The position numbers and the translations under genes are program-made. This document shows positions 18,023 through 26,869 of a DNA stretch of 64,000 nucleotides, piece by piece. The stretch comes from Halioglobus japonicus (lineage in GTDB: Bacteria; Pseudomonadota; Gammaproteobacteria; Pseudomonadales; Halieaceae). The stretch spans positions 930,001-994,000 of the forward strand of contig NZ_CP019450.1 in the NCBI RefSeq assembly GCF_001983995.1, in the 5' to 3' direction. Below the pieces are notes generated by a model that was given only the letters and a program-made list of their open reading frames with translations, searched no databases and was not told where the DNA came from. How positions within the stretch are numbered: the first letter of the stretch is position 1; each line of letters starts with the position of its first letter.

Positions 18023-18091
18023 GTTGAGTCCTCCCTGGACCAGTGGTGTGCTAGTTTGTTGGGTATGGTACGGGACAAAAACGACGCCAAA

Positions 18092-20008
18092 ATGAATTTG
18101 TGGTGGCAAAAATACCCATTGTTTCGGGTTTTAAAATGGCTGGTGGGCCTGGAATTGGCCTACCTGCTGGTGGTGAATAGCCTGCTCTGGCTGCCGCTGA
18201 CCCAGGATGTGATCAATATGGTCCGGCCAGAGAAATTCCATATTCGCTGGGAGCGTGCCTGGACCTTTTACCCCTTTCGCGCCCATGTGCGCGGCGTTTC
18301 CGCCAATGGCCAGAGCCGCAGCCAGCAGTGGCAGGTGGAGATTGGTGGCGGATCAGCCAGTGTGTCGATACTACCGTTGATCGCCAAACGCGTGTATGTG
18401 CGCAATGTAGATGCCTTTGATGTCGACTATCGCCAGCGGCCGAGGCTGAAGCCGGATAAGGATTACAGCGAACGGCTCGCCTATTTCCCCGAGATCGAGG
18501 GCCGCGATGTGCAGGGAGTAGAGACCGCGCCACGTAAAAAGAAGCGCCCATGGAAGGTGTTTGTCAGCAATGCCCGCCTTGAGGGTGAGCACACGTTCTG
18601 GATTTTCAATCTGACCGGCGGTGGTCGCGGCGGCGCTGCGGGCGACTTCCAGATTGAATCCCCAGGCGGCCCCATGCAGTTGGCGTTGCATGATCTCGAC
18701 CTGGATCTGGCGCCAGGCTATCTCAATGGCGATGCCGAGGTGTTTCATGGTGGCACTGTGCGCGGCACACTTGGCTTTGACCCGTTTGTACCCCGTGAGA
18801 ACAAGGGCCTGGCGATGTTGCCGTTCTTGCGGCTCGATGCAGACCTCGACCTGGACGTGCAGAGTCTGGCCTTCATCAACCTGTTCACGGGTGGCCTCCA
18901 GGACCTGAAAATTGGTGGCGCCGGGCAGGTGAAGGGCCGGGTGCATCTGGCTGAAAACTTGATGCGCAATGGGACTGACCTGTGGGCCAGCGCCAATACG
19001 TTGAGTGTCCACGTGCAGAAAATGAATGTGGTCGGGGAGGGGCAGGTACACATTTACACGCCCGCCGACCAGGGCCGCTCCCTGGGTCTGGAAATCGACT
19101 ACAGCGACCTGACGGTCACCCGCGACGGCGACACCGAACCCTTCCTCGCCGGTGATAGCCTGCAACTGGACTTTTCCGATCCCAACCTGGTGGCTCCTGG
19201 CAGGGAGCTCAGCTTCGAGGCCATCGTGGCGGAGGAGAAGGCCCGTGATAGCGGCGAGCGCCGTAACCTGAGTTTCAGTATCGACGACGCGACCTTGTTG
19301 AACATGGCCATTGTTAACGACTACCTGCCACCCAATCTGCCGCTGACGCTTACCGGTGGCACGGCCAGCCTCAATGGCGCGGTGGAATCACAGCTGGAAA
19401 CGGTTAAGGGGCGTCTGGAGTTGCGCTCCAAAGCCGTGGCAATGGACCTGGATGGGCAGGACTTGCGCGGTGACCTCGGTGTTGACCTGGTCATCACCGG
19501 TGGCGACCCCGCGAATATGCAGTTTGATCTGAGCACATCGGATGTGCTTCTGGAAAATGTCAGTGTCGCCGGTGCGCGCGAAGCCTTTCACGAGGATTAC
19601 TGGTGGGCAAAGTTCCGCCTGACCCGGGCTAATGTCGTTGCCCAGAACCCCCTGGTGTTTGACGCTGACAGTATTTTGACGGTGAGCGATACCCGGCCGC
19701 TGGTCGCCATGTTCAGCAACCACCTGGATGCGCCTCGCTGGGTGGGAAATATGCTCGAGATGGAGGACATCGAGGGCGAGGCAATACTGGCACTGGCGGA
19801 GAATCGCCTGCGTATCCCTCATTCGGTGCTCATCAGCGACAAGGCGGAGGTGGCAGCCAAGGCCATGTTTTCAGCGGATGGCCGTGAGGGCATGATCTAT
19901 GCCCGTTACAAGAAGCTTCAGGCCACCATGGAAATGCTTGGGGATGAAACCAAGGTGAAGTTGCGCAAAGCGCGGGAGCGATTCGACGAATACACGCTCG
20001 CGCAATAA
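18092..20008 (+). CDS. AsmA/DUF748-like envelope protein
   Basis: The 638-residue protein has one N-terminal transmembrane helix (LELAYLLVVNSLLWLPL) followed by a long periplasmic region of repetitive beta-strands, such as ...AKRVYVRNVDAFDVDYRQRP... and ...LALHDLDLDLAPGYLNGDAE.... That is the look of AsmA-clan proteins, which form beta-grooves thought to move phospholipids to the outer membrane. Individual families of this clan diverge widely, so the subfamily is uncertain. The start is not strongly marked: ATG 18092 is chosen because it lies just before the membrane helix, and upstream in-frame candidates lack a ribosome site. Confidence 0.65.
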   Translation: MNLWWQKYPLFRVLKWLVGLELAYLLVVNSLLWLPLTQDVINMVRPEKFHIRWERAWTFYPFRAHVRGVSANGQSRSQQWQVEIGGGSASVSILPLIAKRVYVRNVDAFDVDYRQRPRLKPDKDYSERLAYFPEIEGRDVQGVETAPRKKKRPWKVFVSNARLEGEHTFWIFNLTGGGRGGAAGDFQIESPGGPMQLALHDLDLDLAPGYLNGDAEVFHGGTVRGTLGFDPFVPRENKGLAMLPFLRLDADLDLDVQSLAFINLFTGGLQDLKIGGAGQVKGRVHLAENLMRNGTDLWASANTLSVHVQKMNVVGEGQVHIYTPADQGRSLGLEIDYSDLTVTRDGDTEPFLAGDSLQLDFSDPNLVAPGRELSFEAIVAEEKARDSGERRNLSFSIDDATLLNMAIVNDYLPPNLPLTLTGGTASLNGAVESQLETVKGRLELRSKAVAMDLDGQDLRGDLGVDLVITGGDPANMQFDLSTSDVLLENVSVAGAREAFHEDYWWAKFRLTRANVVAQNPLVFDADSILTVSDTRPLVAMFSNHLDAPRWVGNMLEMEDIEGEAILALAENRLRIPHSVLISDKAEVAAKAMFSADGREGMIYARYKKLQATMEMLGDETKVKLRKARERFDEYTLAQ

Positions 20009-20011
20009 GCG

Positions 20012-20464
20012 TTAGCTGCGCAGCGGCAGGGCGGTGGTCTGCTTGAGTTCCTCCATGACGAAGCTGGCGCTGACGTCGTAGAGGTCGGCCTTGATCAGTT
20101 CCTGGTACAGGGCATCGTAGCCGGGCATGCCTTTGACAACCGCCTTGACCAGATAATCCACATCGCCGCCCATGCGATAGACCTCCATCACCCCCGGAAT
20201 ACTCTCGGTCACGGCATTGAATTGCTGCGCCCAGTTTTCGTTGTGCTGGTTGGTTTTGATCGCGATAAAAACGGTGAGTGACAAGTCCAGTGCCCCGGGA
20301 TTGAGCAGGGTCACCCGACCGCGGATGACACCCTGCTCTTCGAGTTTCTGAATGCGTCGCCAGCAGGCTGACTTGGAGATGCTGACAATCTCTGCCAGGT
20401 CGCCAACGGACAGCGTGGCGTCTTCCTGCATGGCGGCGAGAATGCCCAGATCGGTTCTGTCCAT
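20012..20464 (-). CDS. Lrp/AsnC-family transcriptional regulator
   Basis: The 150 residues have an N-terminal winged HTH (...LSVGDLAEIVSISKSACWRRIQKLEEQG...) followed by the RAM ligand-binding domain (...VYRMGGDVDYLVKAVVKGMPGYDALYQ...), the standard Lrp/AsnC layout. Such proteins sense amino acids and often control the divergent gene. The neighbour is the PLP-dependent class V aminotransferase, with 162 AT-rich bases between starts, so control of that gene is a reasonable inference. Its 3' end lies 3 bases from the stop of the convergent AsmA-like gene. Confidence 0.9.
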   Translation of the reverse strand: MDRTDLGILAAMQEDATLSVGDLAEIVSISKSACWRRIQKLEEQGVIRGRVTLLNPGALDLSLTVFIAIKTNQHNENWAQQFNAVTESIPGVMEVYRMGGDVDYLVKAVVKGMPGYDALYQELIKADLYDVSASFVMEELKQTTALPLRS

Positions 20465-20626
20465 GGAGTTTTTGTGTTGAATAATTGATCAATGTGAAAC
20501 AAATATATCATTGAAGTGATATTTTAGAAACAAACGTTCTTAGTTGTTGCTGTATCGCGCTGCAAATAGGCACAATGTTTCCCCCTTCTTCGACTAAGCT
20601 TAGGGCATGAATTTCGGGGAGGTAGC
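20465..20626. promoter_or_regulatory. divergent control region between the Lrp-type regulator and the class V aminotransferase
   Basis: An AT-rich tract around 20470-20535 (containing ATTGATCAATGTGAAACAAA and TATATCATTGAAGTGATATT) contrasts with the GC-rich surroundings. It holds short inverted elements of the kind Lrp proteins bind, for example ATCATTGAAGTGAT (20507-20520). A strong GGGGAGG ribosome site for the aminotransferase ends just before 20627. No single promoter can be fixed with confidence. Confidence 0.4.
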
Positions 20627-22291
20627 ATGAAGACATTAATCCAGAAAATCCGCGCAGGCGTCATCGGCGCCCGGGCACCTGTCGAGACCCCCTTTGGTGT
20701 GCGGCCGCTGGTATATGCGGACTACACCGCGTCCGGCCGTGGCCTCGACTTTGTCGAGGACTATATTCGCCACCAGGCCCTGCCCTGGTATGCCAATACC
20801 CACACCGAAACGTCATTCACCGGTGCCCAGACCACTGCATTGCGTGAGCAGGCCCGCCAGCAGATCCGCCGTGCGGTAAATGGACGTGAGGAAGACCAGG
20901 TCATTTTCTGTGGCCCGGGGGCGACGGCTGCCATCAACAAGATCATCGACATGCTCAATATGCGCCTGCCCGCTGACCTTAATGAGCGCTATGCGCTGGA
21001 GCAGCAGATTCCGGCGGAGGATCGCCCGGTGGTATTTATTGGCCCCTATGAGCATCACTCCAATGAACTGCCCTGGCGTGAGTCGATTGCCGATGTGGTC
21101 TCCATTCCACTCACCGAGTGCGGTCAGTTGAATCTGGCTGTTCTGGAAGAGGAACTGTGTGCCTATGCCAGCCGATCCCTGAAAATTGGCAGCTTCTCTG
21201 CAGGCTCGAACGTGACCGGCATCAAGAGCGATGTGGCGGCGGTAACCGCGCTGCTGAAGCAACACGATGCACTGTCATTCTGGGACTATGCCGCCGCAGC
21301 GCCCTATGTGGGCATTGATATGCAGGCCGCTACCCCGATCGATGCCGTGTTTATTTCACCTCACAAGTTTGTGGGTGGACCTGGCACCCCCGGTGTCTTG
21401 GTGGTCAAGAAGTCTGTGCTGACAAACTCTGTGCCCGCCGTCGTTGGTGGCGGCACCGTTATGTATGTGACACCGGAAGACCATCTGTTTATTGAGGATC
21501 ACGAGCGTCGTGAAGAAGGCGGTACCCCGGCCATCATCGAATCCATTCGCGCCGGCCTGGTGTTCAAGTTGCAGCAGGAAGTGGGGGTGGACGAGATCGA
21601 GCGTCGCGAGCACGATTTCGTACAGCGCGCGCTTGAGCGCTTCGCGGCCCGACCGGAAATCGAAGTGTTGGGAAGTCCGTCTGCACCCCGGCTCTCCATC
21701 ATGTCGCTGCGCTTCAAGTATGGCGAGCAGGATCTGCACTACGGATTTGTGGTCTCGTTGTTGAACGACCTGTTCGGTATCCAGGTCCGCGGCGGCTGCT
21801 CCTGTGCAGGCCCCTACGGACATAGCCTGCTGGGCATGGATATGGATTACAGCCGGGCCATCGAGCATGAAATTCAGAACGGTGCCATGGTGTTGCGCCC
21901 GGGTTGGGTGCGGCTGAACTTCAACTACTTCATCGGCGAAGAAGAATTTGAATATCTGGTGCGGGCCATCGAGTTGGTGGCAGAGCACGGCTGGCGCCTG
22001 CTCCCGTACTATCAGTTTGATGCCACCGCCGGCGTGTGGCGTTATCAGGGCATGCCAATGTCATTGGCTGCGAGCCTTGAAGACTGGTCTTTCGCGGATA
22101 TCAATGCGGCTGACGGCTCCAGTGCTGCGGATGCACCCTCCCTGGCAGACTGCCTGGCGTTGGGTGAGGCTGAGCTGCAGCGCGCGGAGCGCAGCGGCGT
22201 ACGCTATGCACTGGAGCTCAGCGAGGCCGCCGAGCGGTTGCGCTGGTTTGTCCTTCCCCAGGATATCGCCTTCGATTCAGTGGCCGCATGA
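20627..22291 (+). CDS. PLP-dependent class V aminotransferase (cysteine desulfurase/selenocysteine lyase-like)
   Basis: A 554-residue protein, longer than the usual 400-residue SufS/NifS type because of a C-terminal extension of about 120 residues rich in Ala/Glu. Class V features: ...LVYADYTASGRGLDF..., ...VIFCGPGATAAINKIID..., and the PLP-Schiff-base segment FISPHKFVGGPGTPG (Lys). A Cys pair in RGGCSCAGPYG lies in the region where desulfurases carry their catalytic Cys loop. The substrate is unknown. Divergent from an Lrp-type regulator, suggesting an amino-acid-responsive role. Confidence 0.82.
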   Translation: MKTLIQKIRAGVIGARAPVETPFGVRPLVYADYTASGRGLDFVEDYIRHQALPWYANTHTETSFTGAQTTALREQARQQIRRAVNGREEDQVIFCGPGATAAINKIIDMLNMRLPADLNERYALEQQIPAEDRPVVFIGPYEHHSNELPWRESIADVVSIPLTECGQLNLAVLEEELCAYASRSLKIGSFSAGSNVTGIKSDVAAVTALLKQHDALSFWDYAAAAPYVGIDMQAATPIDAVFISPHKFVGGPGTPGVLVVKKSVLTNSVPAVVGGGTVMYVTPEDHLFIEDHERREEGGTPAIIESIRAGLVFKLQQEVGVDEIERREHDFVQRALERFAARPEIEVLGSPSAPRLSIMSLRFKYGEQDLHYGFVVSLLNDLFGIQVRGGCSCAGPYGHSLLGMDMDYSRAIEHEIQNGAMVLRPGWVRLNFNYFIGEEEFEYLVRAIELVAEHGWRLLPYYQFDATAGVWRYQGMPMSLAASLEDWSFADINAADGSSAADAPSLADCLALGEAELQRAERSGVRYALELSEAAERLRWFVLPQDIAFDSVAA

Positions 22292-22319
22292 TGGCCGCTG
22301 GATTCACCGACGTATCGGC

Positions 22320-22613
22320 TTACTCTTCAGGGGCTGGCACGGTGGTCGGGTCCCAGCCGCCACCGAGTGCGTTGTAGAGATCAACAAGCGCAAACAGCTG
22401 TGACCCGCGGGCACCGCTCACCGCCAGCTGTGTGCCGAATAGGCGCCGCTGCACTTCGAGCACGTCCAGGTAGGCTAGTCACCATTGCGATAACGCTTGT
22501 TGGCTAGGGACAGGTGTTCGCTGCAGGAGTTTCTCCGGCGATAACTGCGCCCGCAGTGAGGCCGGCGCGCCGGGCGTCCGCGTTGAACAACGGCGGTAAT
22601 GCAGCAATATCAA
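22320..22613 (-). pseudogene. remnant of an efflux outer-membrane factor (TolC/NodT family), C-terminal end only
   Basis: No intact gene occupies these 294 bases. Read leftward from about 22475 to the stop at 22320, the minus strand gives YLDVLEVQRRLFGTQLAV...LFALVDLYNALGGGW followed by a short tail, the typical C-terminus of NodT-type outer-membrane efflux proteins. Just upstream in another frame is EHLSLANKRYRNG, the preceding helix of the same family; the two pieces are split by a stop (TAG) and a frame change near 22480. Before that, homology fades and the permease gene begins. It is therefore a true 5'-truncated relic at the end of the HlyD-ABC exporter operon. Confidence 0.7.
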
Positions 22614-23720
22614 TCAGTCCAGCGTTTTGTTAAAGCGTTTGGTGGCGATAGCCAGAACAACCACGGTGAAACCTAACAGCCATAGTATGTCCGGCAACAG
22701 TTGGTGGAACTCTGCGCCTCGCAGGTATACACCGCGAATCAGACGCATGAAGTGGGTTGCCGGTAATACTTCGGCAATCCATTGAGCCACCTCGGGCATA
22801 GCTTCATAGGGAAACATAAAGCCGCTCAGGAGAATGGAAGGGAGCAGAATGAACACCGTCATCTGCATAGCCTGCATCTGGGTGGTGGCAATGGTTGAAA
22901 TCAATAGGCCCAGGGTCAGGCAGGCGGCAATAAATGCCACGGTAATAATGGCCAGGTCCAGCAACTCGCCCTGGAACACCACGTTGAAAACTACCTGGCC
23001 CAGCCCGAGGATGATGGCGATCTGGATAAGTCCGACAAATACATAGGGCACCAGTTTGCCAATCATGAGCTCCAGCGGTCGTACCGGTGTGGTAATCAGC
23101 AGTTCCATATTCCCCCGCTCGGTTTCCCGTACCAGGGCTGCGGAGGTGAACAGAATCATGGTCATGGTCAGGATGATGGCGGTCAGTCCGGGCACAACAT
23201 TCACTTCGGAGCGCCTTTCCGGGTTAAAGAACAAGGCAACCTCAAAGCTCGGTTTCCCAGCTGTATAGGCACCTGGGGGAGTCCCCGCCTGGAGCTGTAG
23301 AGGCATGTTGCGCAGCGCCAGCATGGCCGAGCCCACCACGGTGTCAGAGCCGTCAACCATCCATTGCCCGGCGGTCTGCCCGGCGGCCAGGCGCTGGGTG
23401 AGATCAACCGGCAAGACCAGGGCAGCGCGAATGGTGCCTGCGACAATGGCGGCCTCGGCCTCTGCCGGCGTATCGTAACTGGTGACCACGTCCACCACCT
23501 GGGTGACCCGCACCTGTTCAGCAATGGCGCGGGCGACGGCGGAGTGGCTGAGGTCGACGACGGCAATGGGAATATCGCGCACCACTGTGTTGATGGCGTA
23601 GCCGAACAGCAGCAGCTGGATCAGGGGGATCATCACCACCATGCCGAAGGTGATCCGGTCCCGCGACAGTTGCCGAAACTCCTTGCCCGCCACGGCGCCG
23701 ATGCGTCGCGACCAGCTCAT
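22614..23720 (-). CDS. ABC-2 type exporter permease (YhhJ/YbhR-like)
   Basis: The 368-residue protein has an N-terminal helix after ...GKEFRQLSRDRITFGMVVMIP..., a large periplasmic domain (...RDIPIAVVDLSHSAVARAIAEQV...), then five membrane helices with the conserved ...ERGNMELLITTPVRPLELMIGKLVPYV... loop. This is the ABC2_membrane_3 architecture of drug/toxin exporters. The start overlaps the ATPase gene by 4 bases. Comparable operons often encode two such permeases; only one is present here and the expected outer-membrane factor is a remnant. Confidence 0.92.
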   Translation of the reverse strand: MSWSRRIGAVAGKEFRQLSRDRITFGMVVMIPLIQLLLFGYAINTVVRDIPIAVVDLSHSAVARAIAEQVRVTQVVDVVTSYDTPAEAEAAIVAGTIRAALVLPVDLTQRLAAGQTAGQWMVDGSDTVVGSAMLALRNMPLQLQAGTPPGAYTAGKPSFEVALFFNPERRSEVNVVPGLTAIILTMTMILFTSAALVRETERGNMELLITTPVRPLELMIGKLVPYVFVGLIQIAIILGLGQVVFNVVFQGELLDLAIITVAFIAACLTLGLLISTIATTQMQAMQMTVFILLPSILLSGFMFPYEAMPEVAQWIAEVLPATHFMRLIRGVYLRGAEFHQLLPDILWLLGFTVVVLAIATKRFNKTLD

Positions 23721-24649
23721 GCGGCCTGTTCCTGTTGGGTGGTGGACGCTACAAACACATCCTCAAGACTGGGCCGCGCGACGGCGATGCTGATGTCGTC
23801 CCGAGCGATGGCTGATGCCAGCCGCTCGGTGGGTGATCCCGTCAGGTCGGGTTGCAGTAACACTCTGAGTTGCATGCCTTGTTGGGCTGCGGAGATGACC
23901 TCGGGCAGTTGCAATAGCTGGTCTTTCAGCTGGCGCAGGCCTGGCCCGGAGACCTCCACAACCCGTTGCTCAAGTGCAGCGAGCAGTTCGTTCGGCGTGC
24001 CGGCGGTGCGCAGTTCCCCGGTTTCCAGCACCGCCAGTTGGTGACAGCGCTCCGCTTCGTCCATGTAATGCGTGGAGACGAGCACGGTTTTTCCCTCGTC
24101 TGCCAGGTCAAACAGTTTTTCCCAGAAATCGCGCCGATTTTCCGGATCTACCGCAGACGTCGGTTCATCTAGGAATAGCAGGTCGGGCGAGTGCAGCGTC
24201 GCCACTGCCAGGGCCAGGCGCTGCCGCTGCCCGCCACTCATGGCGCTGGCTCGACGGTCGCGCATGGAGTTCAGGTTGTAGCGGTCGAGTAGTTGCTTGA
24301 TGCGCTCGTTGCCATCGCTGCGCGACATGCCGAAGATGCGCGCCATAAAGGCCATATTTTCCGTCACGCTCAGGTCGTCGTAGAGAGAAAAATTCTGGGT
24401 CATATAGCCAATCCGCTGGCGCAGTGCGTCAGATTGTTCCGGGACTTTCATTCCCAGTACCTCCACTTCGCCGCTGGTAGGTGTCAGCAGCCCGCAAAGC
24501 ATGCGTATGGCGGTGGTTTTGCCGCTGCCATTGGGCCCCAGAAAACCATAAATGGCGCCTTGCGGCACATTGAGGTCGATATTGTTCACGGCCACCAATT
24601 CGCCGAAATGACGGGTCAGGCCGCGAGTGCGGATGGCGGTGTCAGTCAT
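23717..24649 (-). CDS. ABC transporter ATP-binding protein (YbhF/DrrA-like)
   Basis: The 310-residue single-cassette ATPase has Walker A GPNGSGKTT, signature MSGGQRQRLALAVA, Walker B LLFLDEPTSAVD and the H-loop STHYMDEAERC. A C-terminal extension of about 80 residues is of the type seen in DrrA/CcmA-like exporters. The chosen ATG (MTDTAIRTRG) overlaps the HlyD gene by 8 bases; an upstream start would place 14 residues with no counterpart. It energises the ABC-2 permease encoded downstream. Confidence 0.93.
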   Translation of the reverse strand: MTDTAIRTRGLTRHFGELVAVNNIDLNVPQGAIYGFLGPNGSGKTTAIRMLCGLLTPTSGEVEVLGMKVPEQSDALRQRIGYMTQNFSLYDDLSVTENMAFMARIFGMSRSDGNERIKQLLDRYNLNSMRDRRASAMSGGQRQRLALAVATLHSPDLLFLDEPTSAVDPENRRDFWEKLFDLADEGKTVLVSTHYMDEAERCHQLAVLETGELRTAGTPNELLAALEQRVVEVSGPGLRQLKDQLLQLPEVISAAQQGMQLRVLLQPDLTGSPTERLASAIARDDISIAVARPSLEDVFVASTTQQEQAA

Positions 24650-25628
24650 TCTCGAGCAATACCTGTACCGGTACGCCAATGGGCAGTTCATTGCCCTCGT
24701 CGAGATCGAACTCGGCCATGTAAACCAGCCGCGCCCGGTCGCTAGCGTTGAGCGCGTAGTAGGGGGTGAACGCGGGATCGGTGGCGATCCACCGCAGCGT
24801 GCCGGTATAGGCGGTGTCTATGCCATCGATATGGATTGCACGGCGGTCGCCTACTTTTAGCCGTGCCCGCCAGGGTTCGGGCACGTACACCCGGGCATAG
24901 GGTGTGTTGTCTGCCAGCATGGCCACCAGGGTGGCGCCGCGCGATACACGTTCGCCCACATTGTAGGGCAGGCTGTCCAGGTAGGCGTCGCGGGTCGCCC
25001 GAACGCTCAGTTCCTCGAGCAGGTGTCGCTCCAGGGCCAGTTGCGCTTGGGCGGCGGCCAGGGCCGCGGCACCGGCGTCCAATTGCTCCTGGCGTGTGCC
25101 GTTGGTCAGCCGCAGCAAGTTCTCTTCGGCGGCTTCCAGATTGGCCTCGGCTTCATCGCGGCCAGCCAGGGCCCGATCGAGTTGGGCCTGGGCGGCCAGC
25201 TTTTGCTCGACCAGTGATACGGCGCGCTCGTAGTTGGCGCTGGCCTCTATGAGGGCGGCTTTGGCGGCGGCCACCTGTGCGCTGGCTGCTGCGATGTCTT
25301 CAACCCGGGCACCGTTGCGCAGTTCCTCGAGTTGCGCGGCTGCTCGCCCCACCTCGGCGGTGGCCCTGGCGACCTTGGCTGTCTGGCGGCGGTCATCCAA
25401 TTGCACCAGCAGTGTGCCTGCGGTGACAGCAGAACCCTCGGCGACGGGTTGGGCGGTAATGATTTCGTCGTCCGTGGCCTTGAGCAGGATACGGTCGCGC
25501 TCCAGTGTTCCCAGAGCTTCGTTTCGATCTGCTCCCTCACAGGCGGACAGGAGCAGAACGGTAAAGGCAGCGTAGATGAATTGGCGCAAGAGATTCCCCC
25601 GACAGGCTTCGGGGAAAGTGTAGGTCAT
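24642..25628 (-). CDS. HlyD-family periplasmic adaptor, predicted lipoprotein
   Basis: Up to 328 residues with lipobox LLLSAC, followed by a lipoyl-like half (...LKATDDEIITAQPVAEGSAVTAGTLLVQLDDR...), a long alpha-hairpin of about 120 residues, and the second lipoyl/beta-barrel half ending ...LPIGVPVQVLLEND. This is a membrane-fusion protein of a tripartite exporter, resembling YbhG. An alternative TTG start at 25589, right after GGGGGAA, gives MRQFIYAAFTVLLLSAC and may be the true start, because it leaves a compact lipoprotein signal. First gene of the HlyD-ATPase-permease operon. Its partner outer-membrane factor is only a relic here, so TolC encoded elsewhere may substitute. Confidence 0.9.
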   Translation of the reverse strand: MTYTFPEACRGNLLRQFIYAAFTVLLLSACEGADRNEALGTLERDRILLKATDDEIITAQPVAEGSAVTAGTLLVQLDDRRQTAKVARATAEVGRAAAQLEELRNGARVEDIAAASAQVAAAKAALIEASANYERAVSLVEQKLAAQAQLDRALAGRDEAEANLEAAEENLLRLTNGTRQEQLDAGAAALAAAQAQLALERHLLEELSVRATRDAYLDSLPYNVGERVSRGATLVAMLADNTPYARVYVPEPWRARLKVGDRRAIHIDGIDTAYTGTLRWIATDPAFTPYYALNASDRARLVYMAEFDLDEGNELPIGVPVQVLLEND

Positions 25629-25641
25629 CCCGCGGCGGTCG

Positions 25642-26775
25642 TCAGGCGGCGCTTTTGTCGCTCTGGGGTGGGGTGCCGTTGTAGAGGGCCCTGGGCCGGA
25701 TCAGCTTGTTCTGCGGGCGGAACTCCAGGAAGTGCGCGATATAGCCGTATACACGCGCCTGGGCGAACATGGCAGTGAAGTAATGGGTAGGAATGCCGAG
25801 GCTGTGGAATACCGCGCCTTTGTAGAATTCGACGTTGGCCCAGATTTCCTTTCCCTTGGCACCGAATTCTCGCTGACAGGCTTCCTCGACCGCGACCAGT
25901 GTCGCCAGCAGGTTTTTGCTCTCTTCGTCCTGGCACAGCTCTACGGCCATGGGTTTCAGAATTTTTGCGCGGGGGTCGACGGTGCGGTACTCGCGATGCC
26001 CCATGCCCATGATCTTGACCTTGTTTGCCAGGCAGTCCTTCACGTAGGCGTCGGCCTTGTCGGGGCTGCCAATGGCCATGGCCATTTCCAGTGCCGCCTG
26101 GTCGGCGCCACCGTGCAGTTGGCCGAACAGGGTGCCGATGGAGGCGGAAATCGATGATTGAATCGGTGCCAGGGTGCTGGCACAGACCCGGCCGGCAAAC
26201 GTGCCCGCATTGAAGCTGTGCTCCATTTGCAGAATCTGCGCCGCGTCCAGCATACGCACCTGCTCGCGGCTCGGTGCCCGGCCGTGGAACATGGTGAGGA
26301 AGTTCTCGTGACGCAGTTTGCCGGGGGTGGGCTCCAGGATGGATTTGTTCTGGCCCAGGCGATAGTGAGCCGCAATCAGGCTGGAAATCTTGGCGGCAAT
26401 ACACAGGCCCTGCTCGGCGTCGAGCCCGCGGCCCAGGGTGGCTTCCGTTGGCAGTTCCAGCAGCGGCACCATGCCCTGCAGCATCAGCATGGGGTGGAGT
26501 TCGCGATTAACCTGCTTGAGCAGGTCTTGCTCGCGGTCGGTCAGGGTGGCGTGGCGGCACATGAAACTCTTGATGGCACTTTGCTCGCGTCCGGTCGGCC
26601 ATTCACCAAAGACCACCAGCCAGGCCACGTGCAGGAAAGAGGCGTCGACCAGGTCATTGATATCGATACCCCGGTAGCTGAGCACGCCCGCCTCGCCCTG
26701 AACATCGGAAATGGCGGTTTCACCTACCACGACCCCGGCGAGATCGGAGGAATAGACAGATTCGGTGTTAGACAT
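25642..26775 (-). CDS. citrate synthase / 2-methylcitrate synthase family
   Basis: The 377-residue protein has the short citrate-synthase fold of methylcitrate and type I dimeric enzymes. Active-site regions are ...QMEHSFNAGTFAGRV... (catalytic His), ...GQLHGGADQAALEM... and ...GMGHREYRTVDPRAKIL... (second His and CoA-loop). Usual family sequences read EHGMNASTFA and GFGHRVYKTYDPR, so the active site is recognisable with small substitutions. It condenses an acyl-CoA, acetyl- or propionyl-CoA, with oxaloacetate. No prpB/prpD neighbours exist to fix the choice. A LysR gene is divergent at 26870. Confidence 0.88.
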   Translation of the reverse strand: MSNTESVYSSDLAGVVVGETAISDVQGEAGVLSYRGIDINDLVDASFLHVAWLVVFGEWPTGREQSAIKSFMCRHATLTDREQDLLKQVNRELHPMLMLQGMVPLLELPTEATLGRGLDAEQGLCIAAKISSLIAAHYRLGQNKSILEPTPGKLRHENFLTMFHGRAPSREQVRMLDAAQILQMEHSFNAGTFAGRVCASTLAPIQSSISASIGTLFGQLHGGADQAALEMAMAIGSPDKADAYVKDCLANKVKIMGMGHREYRTVDPRAKILKPMAVELCQDEESKNLLATLVAVEEACQREFGAKGKEIWANVEFYKGAVFHSLGIPTHYFTAMFAQARVYGYIAHFLEFRPQNKLIRPRALYNGTPPQSDKSAA

Positions 26776-26869
26776 GTGCGGCTCCCGGTTTTGGTATTTT
26801 TTGGCAGTATACTCACAGGTTTTGATTAGGTGGGTTAATCTTACTTATAGAAGTATTAGGTGAACTTAT

